From Sanderia malayensis (taxonomy: Eukaryota; Cnidaria; Scyphozoa; Semaeostomeae; Pelagiidae), in contig RQOL01000466.1 in assembly GCA_013076295.1 (NCBI GenBank), forward strand, positions 620,001 to 684,000: a DNA stretch of 64,000 nt. Direction: 5' to 3'. The notes beneath the pieces were generated by a model. The model ran no database searches and was not told the DNA's origin. It worked only from the letters and a program-made list of their open reading frames with translations. The translations under genes and the position numbers were made by a program. Below are positions 12,625-23,826 of this stretch, piece by piece; the stretch's first letter is position 1, and each line of letters begins with the position of its first letter.

Positions 12625-14257
12625 CTTGTCGACAGAGACCCAGCTCTTATTATCTATATTATATACAATAAAAAATTATTAGTATTTTTATGTGTTGTAG
12701 TATGTATAAATGTGATATCTCGAATTTTTTTTCAATGTGGTCTTGTATTTTTCAGGTATGTGTCTACGTGCAAGCCATCACGGCGCAAGGGGAAACATCG
12801 TGGATAGGATGTTTCTGCATTACTTTTAATGGATATTGTTGCAGCAAAAGAAGAGGTGATGCTTTTGGCTGGGTTAATGATTCGAACTTGGTGGAACTTT
12901 ATAAGGACAGTAATGCGAAGTTTATTATGGAGTGCGATTGGGTATGCAGTGAGAAGCATGTAATATCAACAACATATTTATTTATGCTTAAATCAGTAAT
13001 CTCAATGCAGTGAAACTTACCAGTTCACCAGCTAGTTACCAGAGTGTAGATCTTTGCAATCAAAATCCTGTTTCCGAAAACAAATCGACAACGAAGTTGG
13101 TGAGTCTAACAGAAATCAGGGCAGCCACCAGTGCAAAGAAAAGCAAGAAAGATCACGGAAATTACACGCATGAACGATTTCCATCGGTTTTATCAATTGA
13201 CGACGTATACACCTGTTCATGGGTCTAAATTGAATTCTAATAATCAGAAGTTGAGAATTACAGAACAAGATGATATATTCGGCAATGACCAAATAAACTG
13301 CTTTATTCAATAATAACAATAGCTTGTAGCATCAACATATCTGTGCCTCCCACCCTAAAGTCTCCATGTTTTCATTATCCAGCCTCGCTTTCACAATTTT
13401 TTCAAGCCACGATAATTATTTTTAATTTATAATGATTAAATAGTTCTTCTAGCTTAATGTTTAACTGTTAAGGAATTTTAAATCTTTCTTATCATCGTAA
13501 TATACCTGAAAAGATCATTAAATGAGTCTAATCAGTTTTTTACCTGTCTAGCCTCGTTGTCACAATTTTGCGGGAGCATTGGGGAGCACGAGAAAATATT
13601 GCGCGAAAGGATGAAGTGCATGAATGAATGTTCCGTGTTGTTGTGTTCCATGCTTTTGAAGCTTTGTGTTGGACGAGTTTATTTCTCAAGTTGTTGAAAA
13701 TATTCTTATCGTGGTGAGTAATTTTATTTTCATTTTATAGACTAGTAATACTAGCTTACTCAGTCACTCTTATTGCCCGGTACTCCCAACTTAATACGGA
13801 ATTTTCTGGTCGAACAGTCCCGTTTATCAGGAGGCAGCACAGCTTGCTTCACGTGGCGATGGAAGGTGGGCGTTTTCAAAATGGCCTATCTTACCTCATT
13901 AAGACACACCAAATAAGTATGCAAACGCAAAACAAACACGACTTGGTTTTCTAAAAATATCGAACATTTTAAATATTATATTACACAGAAACAGCAATGC
14001 AAATTTTGTTAATTACAGTTAACTTTACCTATTGTATAACAATAAAATTTGTCACTTACTTAACAAGTATAACAATCAATATCAAATCCATTACATATCT
14101 GATACTTTGTTTATGGCACTAATGCATCTTTAACTAAAGCTACTTTTTCTCCCTGGTAACTTTTCTCTTCAACTATTGTCATGTTCTTTTGCGAACTATT
14201 CATACAATGTTTTTTAATCATTGTGTCACATTATGTCTTTTGATTGTATTTCTTTCC
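12625..14257. other. Intergenic, genes 1-2
   Basis: AT-rich spacer holding the promoter side of gene 1 and the 3' flank of gene 2. The stretch 12730-12960 is open in frames on both strands, but neither product is recognisable and no splice partner is evident. A (TA)-rich microsatellite lies inside gene 1's first intron at about 12317-12380. No RNA gene was recognised. Confidence 0.4.
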
Positions 14258-16572
14258 TTATCCAAAAAATTTGCAGCAGGTAGGTGCACACGATGGGGCA
14301 CACATTGGAGGTGGGGGTGGGGGTGGTGGTCTGCAACACATAGGTGGGCAGTTGGCTACACAGCTAGGTGCCTGACAAGTTGGTGCACATGGCATTGGAG
14401 GGGGTGGTGGTGGTGGTGGTGGAGGAGGAGGTGGTGGTGGTGGTGGAGGAGGAGGTGGAGGAGGTGGTGGTGGGGGAGGAGGAGGTGGGGGTGGTGGAGG
14501 AGGGGGAGGTGGTGGTGGTGGTGGTGGACATGGTGGGGCACTACATGGTGCTGGTGGTGCTTGTTGAAGATATTGATATGGGTTGGAACAGCAGTCAGAG
14601 AAGCAATCTGGAGCACACATATCATGGCACATATCTCCACACATTTGAGGTCCCATTGGTTGTGCTGGTTGCATGTAAGGTGGATACACTGAAAAGCAAC
14701 AGAGAGTAGTTACAATAAATTAATTAAGGAAGATGCCTGCATGAAGTACGTGCAATGCTGTTAGCATTGTTGCAATTCGAAAAGTGCAATTTTATGCATC
14801 TCCAGGAAATACTGGAATACTCATGATTATGGTATACACATTTATTGAAGTAAAACTTGTTTGAACTACCTGATACTTGTGGCATTGGTGCTGGCGCTGG
14901 CATCGGTTGCTGTTGCTGTTGCTGTTGGCCACCTAAATTGCAGAAAAAGCTTTGAGTGATTTTCTTTGATAAGATAATCCCAGCTACTTGCACACTAACC
15001 AAAGGTCTTGTCAATTCAATAATAGCTTATACTTGCCTATGGTATTTCCAGTTGCTTTAAGAAGGGTCTCTACTGCTTGATTCGCTTTGATCAGATTCTC
15101 TGTTCATCAATAATTATCAGTAATTAACATGCAAGTGAGATTTGTGTATGATTTCTAATTACTCAGTTAAATTCAGAAAATCTTATGAGTTAAATCTGAT
15201 TGATTGAATCTAGAAAGTGACTCACGTATGCTCTCATCCAAAAGCTCTTTAAGATCTCCACCTTGGTCATCTAGTGAATAAAGTTTGCGAAATTGAGTTT
15301 TTACTTTATTAGGTCAGCTCTTGAATTTATTATTAGATTTATACAAGAGAAACTGACACAAGATTGATTGATCAATCTGAATGAACAACGTGAAATGATG
15401 ATGTGTTTGTTTAAATTTTAGATTGATACCTCCAGATCCTTCTGATTTTCCGTCCTCTGATGCTCCCGCCATCGGGTTGAGCGGAGGCTGTTGTGGTACT
15501 GGCTTTGGAGGAGCTGAAACACTCTGTGCGCCAGGTGGCACTGAAGCGAACGAAGAAACAAGCAGTGCTTAGAGATGTCTTTTAAAGTGAACGCGATTTG
15601 TAAGTATCTTCGTAGGATGTTTTAACTCTGTTAGGATATCTTTCCAATATCTATGCCGCATGCTTTTGTATAATAATATCAAACGCTATGAATGTCGCTC
15701 AAAGAAAGGTGCATAGTTGATACGTGGAATGAGTTGGATATAGGATCTATAGCCTTTATCTCTCTTTGATTATTAGCTAAGGCTGCTTTCCATGGTCGAA
15801 TTCAGATATTTTTCAATTTGCTTTGGAATAGTACGGAACACCCAGCGTTTGTGTTGTTTTTAAATTATTACAAGATGAATGGAACTGATTAATTTGACAG
15901 TTTAGTGGAGAAAATGTAGAAGCATTTCATGTACTCACAGTTAGGAACTCCCGCTCCTTGGCCCTTCAAAAGTTCATCCGGAAGTTTTGCTGTAACAAGA
16001 AATTCGGATTATTTGAAGATCGCTAAAGAATGACAAACAACTTTAATTACCCAGGGAGCCTCGATAACTAAAGAAGATGCCAATTTCTTTCAAGTGCTCG
16101 ATGCGTTGCAATTAATTTGTATTGGGAGTGCTTTCAGCAACTGTATTTATTCTCACCCATTCCACCTTCCCTTGTGTCAGCATCCCCCGAGCTGTCTTCT
16201 TCAGGCTCTGGGTTCATTTGATCATCTTCATCATCCTCGAATTCTTTTTCTTCTTCCTCTTCTTCCGTATCTTCTTTCCTCGGTGGATCTTCGACCCTCG
16301 GTGGATCTACGACCCTCGGTGGATCTTTAATCCTCGGTGCTTTGCTAGATTTGACCGCCTGTTTGCTTTTTTTTGCACCTGGACAGCAATGGACAATCTG
16401 ATTATTATCGCCCGCACTCATTAAATGTATTGCTGTGTATATCGTGTTTCGTGTACCATGTAATGTATCAATTGATTTGCAATTTTTAATCAATACCTTT
16501 TTTAGTTTCTTTACATTGCGAAAGAACTAAGCAGAATGCAACCAGTAGGACTATTATTAACCGAAGTTGCAT
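14258..16572 (-). CDS. CRD gene 2: CRD protein with helical exon modules
   Basis: Eight exons (16497-16572, 16157-16378, 15939-15989, 15430-15540, 15226-15270, 15037-15099, 14870-14932, 14258-14688) give 353 residues, all introns phase 1. Order: signal peptide (MQLRLIIVLLVAFCLVLS), Lys-rich start, three 18-bp repeats coding PPR[VI]xD, and an acidic run. Then come a Pro linker, two short amphipathic-helix exons (DLKELLDESI; LIKANQAVETLLKATG) and a Gln/Pro exon. The last exon has CRD CGDMCHDMCAPDCFSDCC, about 45 prolines, CRD variant CAPTCQAPSCVANCPPMCC and a shortened end, CAPSCAPTCC. The intron after exon 6 uses a GC donor. A splice acceptor one base before the ATG, with a donor near 16951, indicates a 5' UTR intron. 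Likely a capsule structural protein; the helical exons are shared with genes 3 and 6. Confidence 0.83.
14796..14862 (-). repeat. Copy A of a 65-bp dispersed repeat (gene 2 intron)
   Basis: This segment, a few bases past the exon 7 donor of gene 2, matches 17752-17822 with only a few differences (shared core ctcatgattatggtatacac). It carries a minus-strand AATAAA. The other copy lies in the 3' flank of gene 3, where the same hexamer is a plausible polyadenylation signal. Confidence 0.75.
16279..16338 (-). repeat. 18-bp tandem repeat (PPRVxD) in gene 2
   Basis: Three consecutive 18-bp units encode PPR-I/V-x-D in exon 2 of gene 2 between the basic start and the acidic run. The units differ at a few bases. 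Confidence 0.75.
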
Positions 16573-18385
16573 TCTAAAAGACAAAAACAAACATGAAGTT
16601 ATAATAGATTTATCATTTTAAGAGGTCAAAGTCAAACAAATATTAATGGCTCTTTCAGTCGTTTAATAACTGCAGGAAAGTAAAAGTAACTGCAGGAAAG
16701 TTAAAGGTTTACTTATAACTTATTTTATTTTAATTCAGCCTGCAGTCTGTCCATACCATTTTTTAAAGATATAAATTTGAATGGATAAAGGGACAATATG
16801 GTGGAGGCCCATGTTCATGTATCTTCAGTTGCATGTGCTGGTTTATTACTTGCTTAAGCAAATTCTAAATAATACCAAAATCAACAAAAACTAACAAACA
16901 GTCCCTTATCAAAACACAGTTAAAAACACTCGTTTTAAAGACATACTTACTTTATATATTCTATTTTCCGAAATTTCCCCGCGAAGAAACAGCGAAGAAT
17001 TAATGTTAAGAGAAAGGGTCGTTACATACTTCGTGCATGAGCAATATCTTGCGATGTTTGGTATTTCAATTGACTTGCTTTCAATTCTGCCACAGGCCCG
17101 ATTTGTTTTGCTATTGGGCTTACTACGTCATTTGATCTTTTGCCCTTTTACTGGTACCAGGGCTTCTGTCGCATGTCTCTTGCACTTGGCAATTGTAAAT
17201 TCCCCTATTGTTTAATTGCAATTTATTAAATAAATTTAGCTTCTTTACACATAGAATTGTGTAAGCGTTGGTGATATTTCGTCATCATAATTAAGAGTGA
17301 CCATCTCTTGCAACTCACGTCCCGTTTCTGCACAATGTTATCATTCTTATCAAAACTCCAAATCCTGTTAAAGATATGGACCAGAAGCATATTTCAAACT
17401 TAATTACTTTTTATAATGAATTAGGTTTATAATGACGAACAAAAATTGTCTAACGTATCTGATCAATTTGAGATCATTTTCATCCGTTTATTTCCCTATC
17501 GAGTAATATTTTAAAAATTGCTATTTCACTTCTCGTATTGATTGTATTTATACGGTGTTTGACACAAGACCACCATCATAAACTGTATCAACTTAGTGGG
17601 AATATCACGCAAAAGGGCGAAAGACTTTTCCAAATCCAAATGATTCCAAGTTTTGAGAACTTTGTCATTCAAATAGATAGACAGCAAGTAAACAAATTTT
17701 CTCAATGATTATTATTAAAAAATGATACTTATAATGCAAAAATATAGATATACATCTCAAGGAAATACTAGAATACTCATGATTATGGTATACACGTTTA
17801 TTGAAGTAAAACAAACTTGTCTCTGAAATTACAGAATCATTGGATACTTAAGTACGTAAAATAACTTTCAACATGAAAAATATAGTTTCCTAACCAAATC
17901 CATTGAGCCTCCAATTTCTTGTGTGGACTACCTATGCTAACGATCTATAGATACAGCTTGTTTCATTGCCTTGGACAGAATGTATGCGATATAGTTATTT
18001 GGTTTACCTATGTCTAGTTGCAACAACTCTAGCGCTGTAGTTTTGAAAGGCGGGTTGGGAGATAGGGTGTCCAGTGATCGGAGTGCCCTTGATAATTCAT
18101 TGCAGTTTAAATAGTAGTTACAACTCTGTCAGAGGTTCAATTAATTTTTCGAAACTCTTGCTACATTGTCTTACAAGAGAATATGGGTGTTTTGCTTCTA
18201 ATGAATCAGCTAAATTTCAGTTAATTCTACATTACATTTACACATTCTTTTTACAACATTGTTCATCTAATCGCAGTTTGATGAGCACATGAAGAAGTCC
18301 TTCTAATACTCAATGAAGAATCATGCGTGGTTCTGTTCGATTTTCTGTCTCTTTTAAAAGCCCACTTGTTTGTCTGTTTGCCTTT
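16573..18385. other. Intergenic, genes 2-3
   Basis: Contains the probable noncoding first exon of gene 2 (minus-strand donor at about 16951) and the 3' UTR of gene 3. A minus-strand AATAAA at 17797-17802 lies about 585 bases after the gene 3 stop, inside a segment of about 65 bp (17752-17822) that is nearly identical to one inside gene 2 (14796-14862). Nothing else is recognised. Confidence 0.45.
17752..17822 (-). repeat. Copy B of the 65-bp dispersed repeat (gene 3 3' flank)
   Basis: Near-identical partner of 14796-14862. It contains the candidate gene 3 polyadenylation hexamer at 17797-17802. Confidence 0.75.
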
Positions 18386-21300
18386 CTATTTCGTTGATCC
18401 TTCTGCACTAGAGTTGTCCTCGTCACCATCAGTATCATCATTACCGTCAGTATCTTCATTGGCTACTAGATCATCAGAAACAGGTTTGATGAGTTGTGGT
18501 TTGGGTATGTCGCTCTTCTTTCGCTTCTTCTTATCCTGGCAGCAGCCATCCCTGGCGCAGGCTGGGCCACAATGTGTTTTGCATTCCTCGGGGCACGAGG
18601 CTGGAGGCGTTGCGGCTGCCGTCGTCTGTTGAGACGTCGGTGAGAAGACGTGCTGTATGTGGATTACTTTGGTCATTGGACCAGATGGGGCTGCGTCAGG
18701 CGATGAGCAGCAACTAGACGGACAGTCACTTCTGCATGAAGGCATAGAGCACTGAGGGGCACATGCTGGAGGCGGTGGCGGAGGAGGTGGAGGCGGTGGT
18801 GGTGGTGGTGGTGCACAGCACGAAGGTGGACAGCTTGAGGAGCACGATTGCTGACAACTTGGGCTGCAGCTCGGAGAATGATTGATGGCATTCATCATGT
18901 CCCGTTCCATCTGTTGTACAATCGATTCGTCTAAGAATGGCTTGCAGCAGTCGAAATCGCAAGATGGTGCACACGCGCCTGGACAAGGACTTGGGCAGCT
19001 AGCTGGTGGTGGTAGGATTACTACTGGGCGTGGTGGTGGTGGTGGAGGAGGTGGAGGTGGTGGTGGTGGTGGCGGTGGTGGAGGAGGAGGTCTTGGTGCT
19101 GCTAGTAATGGTATGGGTAGTCTGCCCTCGCAGCATCCTGGTAAGCAGGACGGAGCACAACTCGGATTGCATGGTGCTGGACAATGCAGAAGTGGTACAG
19201 CTGGTGGTGGTGGCGGCGGCGGCGGTGGTGGTGGTGGTGGCATCATGGGCATTGGCAATGCAGTTGGTGGACAACATGATGGAGGGCACTGTGGTGCACA
19301 GAAGTGTATACAGATTTCACCGCAAATGATTGTAGCTGGTCCTTCCATTGAAGGAATCATCATTTGCTGTGGTGGTCCTATTGGTGGCATAAATGGAGGT
19401 TGGCCACCACCATAACCACAGCATTGATCAGAGCAAGCCGGAGCGCATTCCTGAAAACGAAGAAACACATTATAAGCCAGTTGATACTCGAAAAAACAAT
19501 TAATTTACTGCAGTGAATTGCCTATGAGCTATCGTGGAATACTACTAGCTACCCAGTTAACGTGCGTAATTGTAAGTGTCTAATATCAAGTGTAGTTTAC
19601 CCCTGGGCAGCCTGGTGGGCAAAGTCTTGTCAGAGGTGGTGGTGCAGCATACATGTTGCCGGCATTAGGACCACAACATTTTGCTTCGCAACTTGGTAGA
19701 CATTGACTGAAATGAAAAAAACATTGGTATTAAGCAAGCTGAGCGCGTTACGTGTTAGCTTGGGTACTTTTGGGTACTTTTGGATGCTATGGATTTTGCT
19801 TTGGGGGATTTGAGCCTACCTTGCACAAATTGGGTTGCATCGCTTTTTTGTCTTTGTCGCAATTTTCTTCTTCTTCTTTGCGACAGTTTTCTTTTTGCAA
19901 CAGCCTGGAGCACACGATGATATGCAATCTTCTGCACACAACGGGTGGCATTCTTCTTTGAGGTATTCTGCCAGCTTGACTGTAAAAGCAAATAAGGTGA
20001 ATTGTTTATAGGGGCGACTAGTTGGAAGTATGAACAAATGTATAGAGTTTTTCATTACAGTTCTGGCACAATTTAGTATATCGACAGAAACAGTCTGGGA
20101 CACTGGCTGCATTGCAGAATTGATGTAGCATTCAGTGTAGCATGGTATAGCAATAAACCGATACATTTTTTTCATTGTTCTGCACGTCTGTTAACCCTGC
20201 GTACCTTTTCCTAGATCGTAGACTCTGACTGGATCTCCTTTTTTGTGATGGTGATGAGGATGGTTGTGCTTTTTGTGTGGCTTCTTTTTGATTTTATGAA
20301 TCACAGTTGTCTCCGCATTCTCTCCGGCTTCGTATCCATATTTTTTATCATCTTCATTATCGGCACCAGCCGTACTTTCATCGGTGGTAGCGTCTCGTTG
20401 AGTTGAAGGTACATTGAAAGTTGTCGAAGGTTGCTGAGGTGTTTCGAATTGGCCCGTCATTGGATTCATCAACATGTTCTGTGCACCGTACAGATTGCCC
20501 ATTGGCATTGGGTTCATGTTTTCTGCCACTGCCGATGGAGGTATCGACGAGCCGTCTTTTGTTGCTTTTAGCATTTTCTGGTGAATTGCCTGCGCCTCGG
20601 CATTAGACGTATGCTCTGATTTGACGACGATTTTCCTGTGTTTTTTCGATTTCTTTTTCTGCTGCACCTCTTCCTCGGCATCGACATCCTCTTTCTCTAC
20701 ACTCTTGCTCTTTGATTTGCCTTTTTTCTTCTTTTCAACTAGATCTGCGGAGAATAAGTAATTTCATCCTTGAAGCTTGTACCCTTAATACTATTCAATG
20801 TACTACCGTTGTGCCATTCCTGCAATATTATCCATTATCACCTTGGCTTTTGCCTTGGTTGCTGCTCTGGTCCCATCCCCATACGTATGCTGAATCGACT
20901 ACCTGAACTTACCACAGAACTTGCACGTATGTGGGCATTGCACAACCATGGCATCTCTTGATGTCTCGCACACGCCCGCTTTCTTTAGCTCATTGCAATG
21001 GGAAAGTTTATCTTTACAACTATCTGTAACACAAAAGAATATTTAGGGTAAAGGAAAGCTTGTAGTTAGTAAGCTGACTTGACCATTTGCAAAATTGAAT
21101 TCTTGCTGGAACTTTTTACTTACCTTCATCTTCTTTGAGTAAGACTTTACCAGCCTCTTGAATATGATTTTCTGAAAGCAAGCGAATAGTTTTCAACACA
21201 TTCAACCTAATCATCACGATTGCATAAGTAAAAATAATGTAGATAAAGATTCTGGATTTTATTGTTTTTATTTATTATCGGCTGATGATGTTTGTTTACT

Positions 21301-22272
21301 TTTTCTTACCTATACTTTTCAGAAGCATATGTGAGACTTCTTTCTCTGCCTCTTGCACTCGATCGACTGAACAAACAAACAAAGAACATCTTGTTAAATA
21401 CATGTTTACTTGTCATTGCGTTTTTGCTTTGCAGACGCAAGATACCATCTTGCATATCGGGGAGCAAACAGCAAAGCAAGAATCAAAGAACAACGTAAAC
21501 GGTAAATGAGTATTTGGTAGCCAGTACTTCTTTTATTGAGTCTGTATTTTATCGACAAGTCTTGTTATGAAAGGGTTCACATTAGTAGCATGATGTTGCG
21601 AATGCTTTTGCATACATACCGATACTCTCGTCGACGAGTTTGTTAATGGCATCTGTCGCCTCTTTTAAGTGTATGCCTGCAAAAAACAATCCAGTGTTGA
21701 TCACATACAGCTCAATACACTTGCAGGTCACTTCCTATAAGTCTGAACAGAGCAAGAATCTCCACTGCTTTAAACGCGGGAATACTACCATTTCATGTCA
21801 AATTATTTTGGAAGCACGAGTCAATCTAATGCTGCCTTTGTTCTGTGCATGGCTACTGTGGGCTGGGAGTCTCGTAATTTCACGTTCAGGCGCTTATAAT
21901 TATTTAGAAATTTACTGAGTAACAGCCTGAATACTCGCCAGATTCTTCCTGAAATCGTATACTTGGCTTTTATTGCACGTTAGTTTGGTTTGCATTGAGG
22001 CAGTCGTATGGGAATTTTAAAATGTTTTGGTGTTTGCAAACTATATCAGTGGTTGTTTAAGATGTGTATATGACTCGCTTACCGCTAATTGAGCTTTTCT
22101 TTCCTCGACCCACTCCCACATTACTCTGCTGTTGTGCATTAACTACTGCTGATACGAGGTTTGGTACGAAATTCGGGTCGATTGCTGGCGATGTGCTGCT
22201 CACCACCGTTCTCCACGACAACGATAACACCGCGATAATAACACAGAAAGCACTACTCCACTTAACAATCAT
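18386..22272 (-). CDS. CRD gene 3: nine-CRD protein with a ShKT domain
   Basis: Nine exons (22083-22272, 21620-21676, 21310-21366, 21124-21171, 20913-21023, 20205-20744, 19820-19979, 19601-19706, 18386-19450) give 777 residues. Signal peptide MIVKWSSAFCVIIAVLSLSW. Three short helical exons (two of 57 nt, one of 48) encode EATDAINKLVDESI, EAEKEVSHMLLKSI and EAGKVLLKED. One 111-nt exon encodes a complete six-cysteine ShKT domain (starts SCKDKLSHC, ends CPHTCKFC). A long Lys/His-rich linker precedes nine CRDs, from CHPLCAEDCISSCAPGCC to an atypical last one ending CARDGCC, with polyproline runs between, then an acidic tail. Introns 1-6 are phase 1; the two inside the CRD region are phase 2 and 0. 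Nine CRDs suggest a highly cross-linking capsule protein, comparable in concept to Hydra NOWA, but without its lectin and SCP domains. Confidence 0.85.
20806..20892 (-). pseudogene. Relic copy of a gene 4 exon segment in a gene 3 intron
   Basis: About 75 bp in the intron between exons 5 and 6 of gene 3 is almost identical to the gene 4 coding segment at 24411-24480 (AKAKVIMDNIAGMAQR). It lacks seven bases of a short gct-rich repeat, so the frame is broken. It is still flanked by AG (upstream) and GT (downstream), so it could be spliced in, but in the phase required by its neighbours it meets a stop. Confidence 0.65.
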
Positions 22273-23826
22273 CTCATCCGTTCTTATGTCTCAAACTAGT
22301 CTGTTATTAACACTACATGGAAGGTACCAAAACAACGCGATATTGTTTGCTTGGTGAAATTTTATGACGAATACACAGGCGAGTTTCTACGAATTACGTT
22401 GTTGTTGTGATTAGAAGTAAATATCATTCCATATCAGCGGCCATGATATTTCCTGTAGATTTCTTGCGATTTTTGCGAAGCTTTCATTCGCAACTCGGCC
22501 AAGCGGATGGGTTGTTTAGAAAATTCCTTAAAGGTTACATGATGCATTCAGCCGTGACCACGGTTGAAAGACACCGGAGTGGCCATCGCTTGGGTCATCG
22601 TGGCCCGTGATCGCTTCTCAATCTGGCCACACTCGGGTGCTTGAATATGAGACTGGCCAAGCGTGACATTGAGCAATAGCACAGCTTGATTACACATTCA
22701 ATTGCTTGATGAATCTGAATGCTCTCGTTTTAACATTGTTTTTTTGTTTGGTGGAAATAATCACGGCGCTAATCTGTCGCCCGCAGCGGTTTGTTTGTGC
22801 CAGTATCACACATGTGTTGTTAGCTACTGTTGGAGACAGTAACGATCTGTCCCATTTGCTTTACCTGCTCGCCTTTGGTGTGGGATAGAATGGGGGGTGT
22901 TGTAATTTGTGCTTCAACGTTGCGGCTATTGCTATATTTCGTGTTCGTTCCTTTAGTACTTGACGAGCTATTTTCTTCTTGCAGGTCATGCCAGCATGCG
23001 TATTTTAGTCGCCAAGGTTTTGCAACGTGTATTCACAGTTTGTTTCACGGGCGACCTGTTTTTACATCAAACAAAACGACATTGATGTTGAAACATTTCC
23101 ACGCTACTTGGATTTGCAGTGCAATGCATATTTCATGATTCAATGTCTATTGCATTTGTTTGAACAAATGGCACACGTTTCCTTGACGTAGGCAGTCGTT
23201 CATATTGACACATGTTTCCTTGTCACTGTCTCTCGCGCCTCTTGTATCATATCTGTGGCTACGCATAAAGATCTTTTTGTAAACATCAGGAGTGCCGCAA
23301 GAAAACAGTAGACAATGAATAAATCACGCAATGTATCTAAAATACTGAATATTCATTATTATTTGTTCATACGATTAATTACTCTCTATTATTACACAAT
23401 ATAACATGTCACAATGCTTTGCCGTATCGCGTGAACATATATTCACTCTGATAGCACTGCAGTATAATAAGACAATTTTAATAGTGTTATATGGTTTCAG
23501 AATATTGCGGTAGTTTCTCTGATAGAGAAATAAAAGTAAAATTTCAACCTGACTATTAATTTGTTGTTGTAAGCTTTTCTAAGGTGGGGTATTTTTGTTA
23601 GCTATAGTATATAGTACTTCAAGTTTACTCACAAATGACAAATAAGAACTAAATACTTATGTTTTGTATGGTTAATTTAATTTATTACAAAGCATATCTC
23701 CTTATCCATTGTAAGAAATTAGTATACCATATAGTCTTAATAATGCAGTGACGACAAAGTTGCCTTATTCACAACACTGTACATAGATCAATTCCTATGA
23801 ATTGTTCACATTTCTTTGGATGCATA
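22273..23826. other. Intergenic, genes 3-4
   Basis: Holds the promoter side of gene 3 and the 3' flank of gene 4. A minus-strand AATAAA at 23681-23686 lies about 140 bases past the gene 4 stop. A slightly GC-richer patch at 22490-22680 contains the words cggccaagcg and tggccaagcg but codes for nothing I recognise. Confidence 0.4.

Noticed and set aside
12690..13013. 107-codon plus-strand open frame between genes 1 and 2
   Set aside because: Both strands are open here, the peptide is unrecognised, and no signal peptide or splice partner was found.
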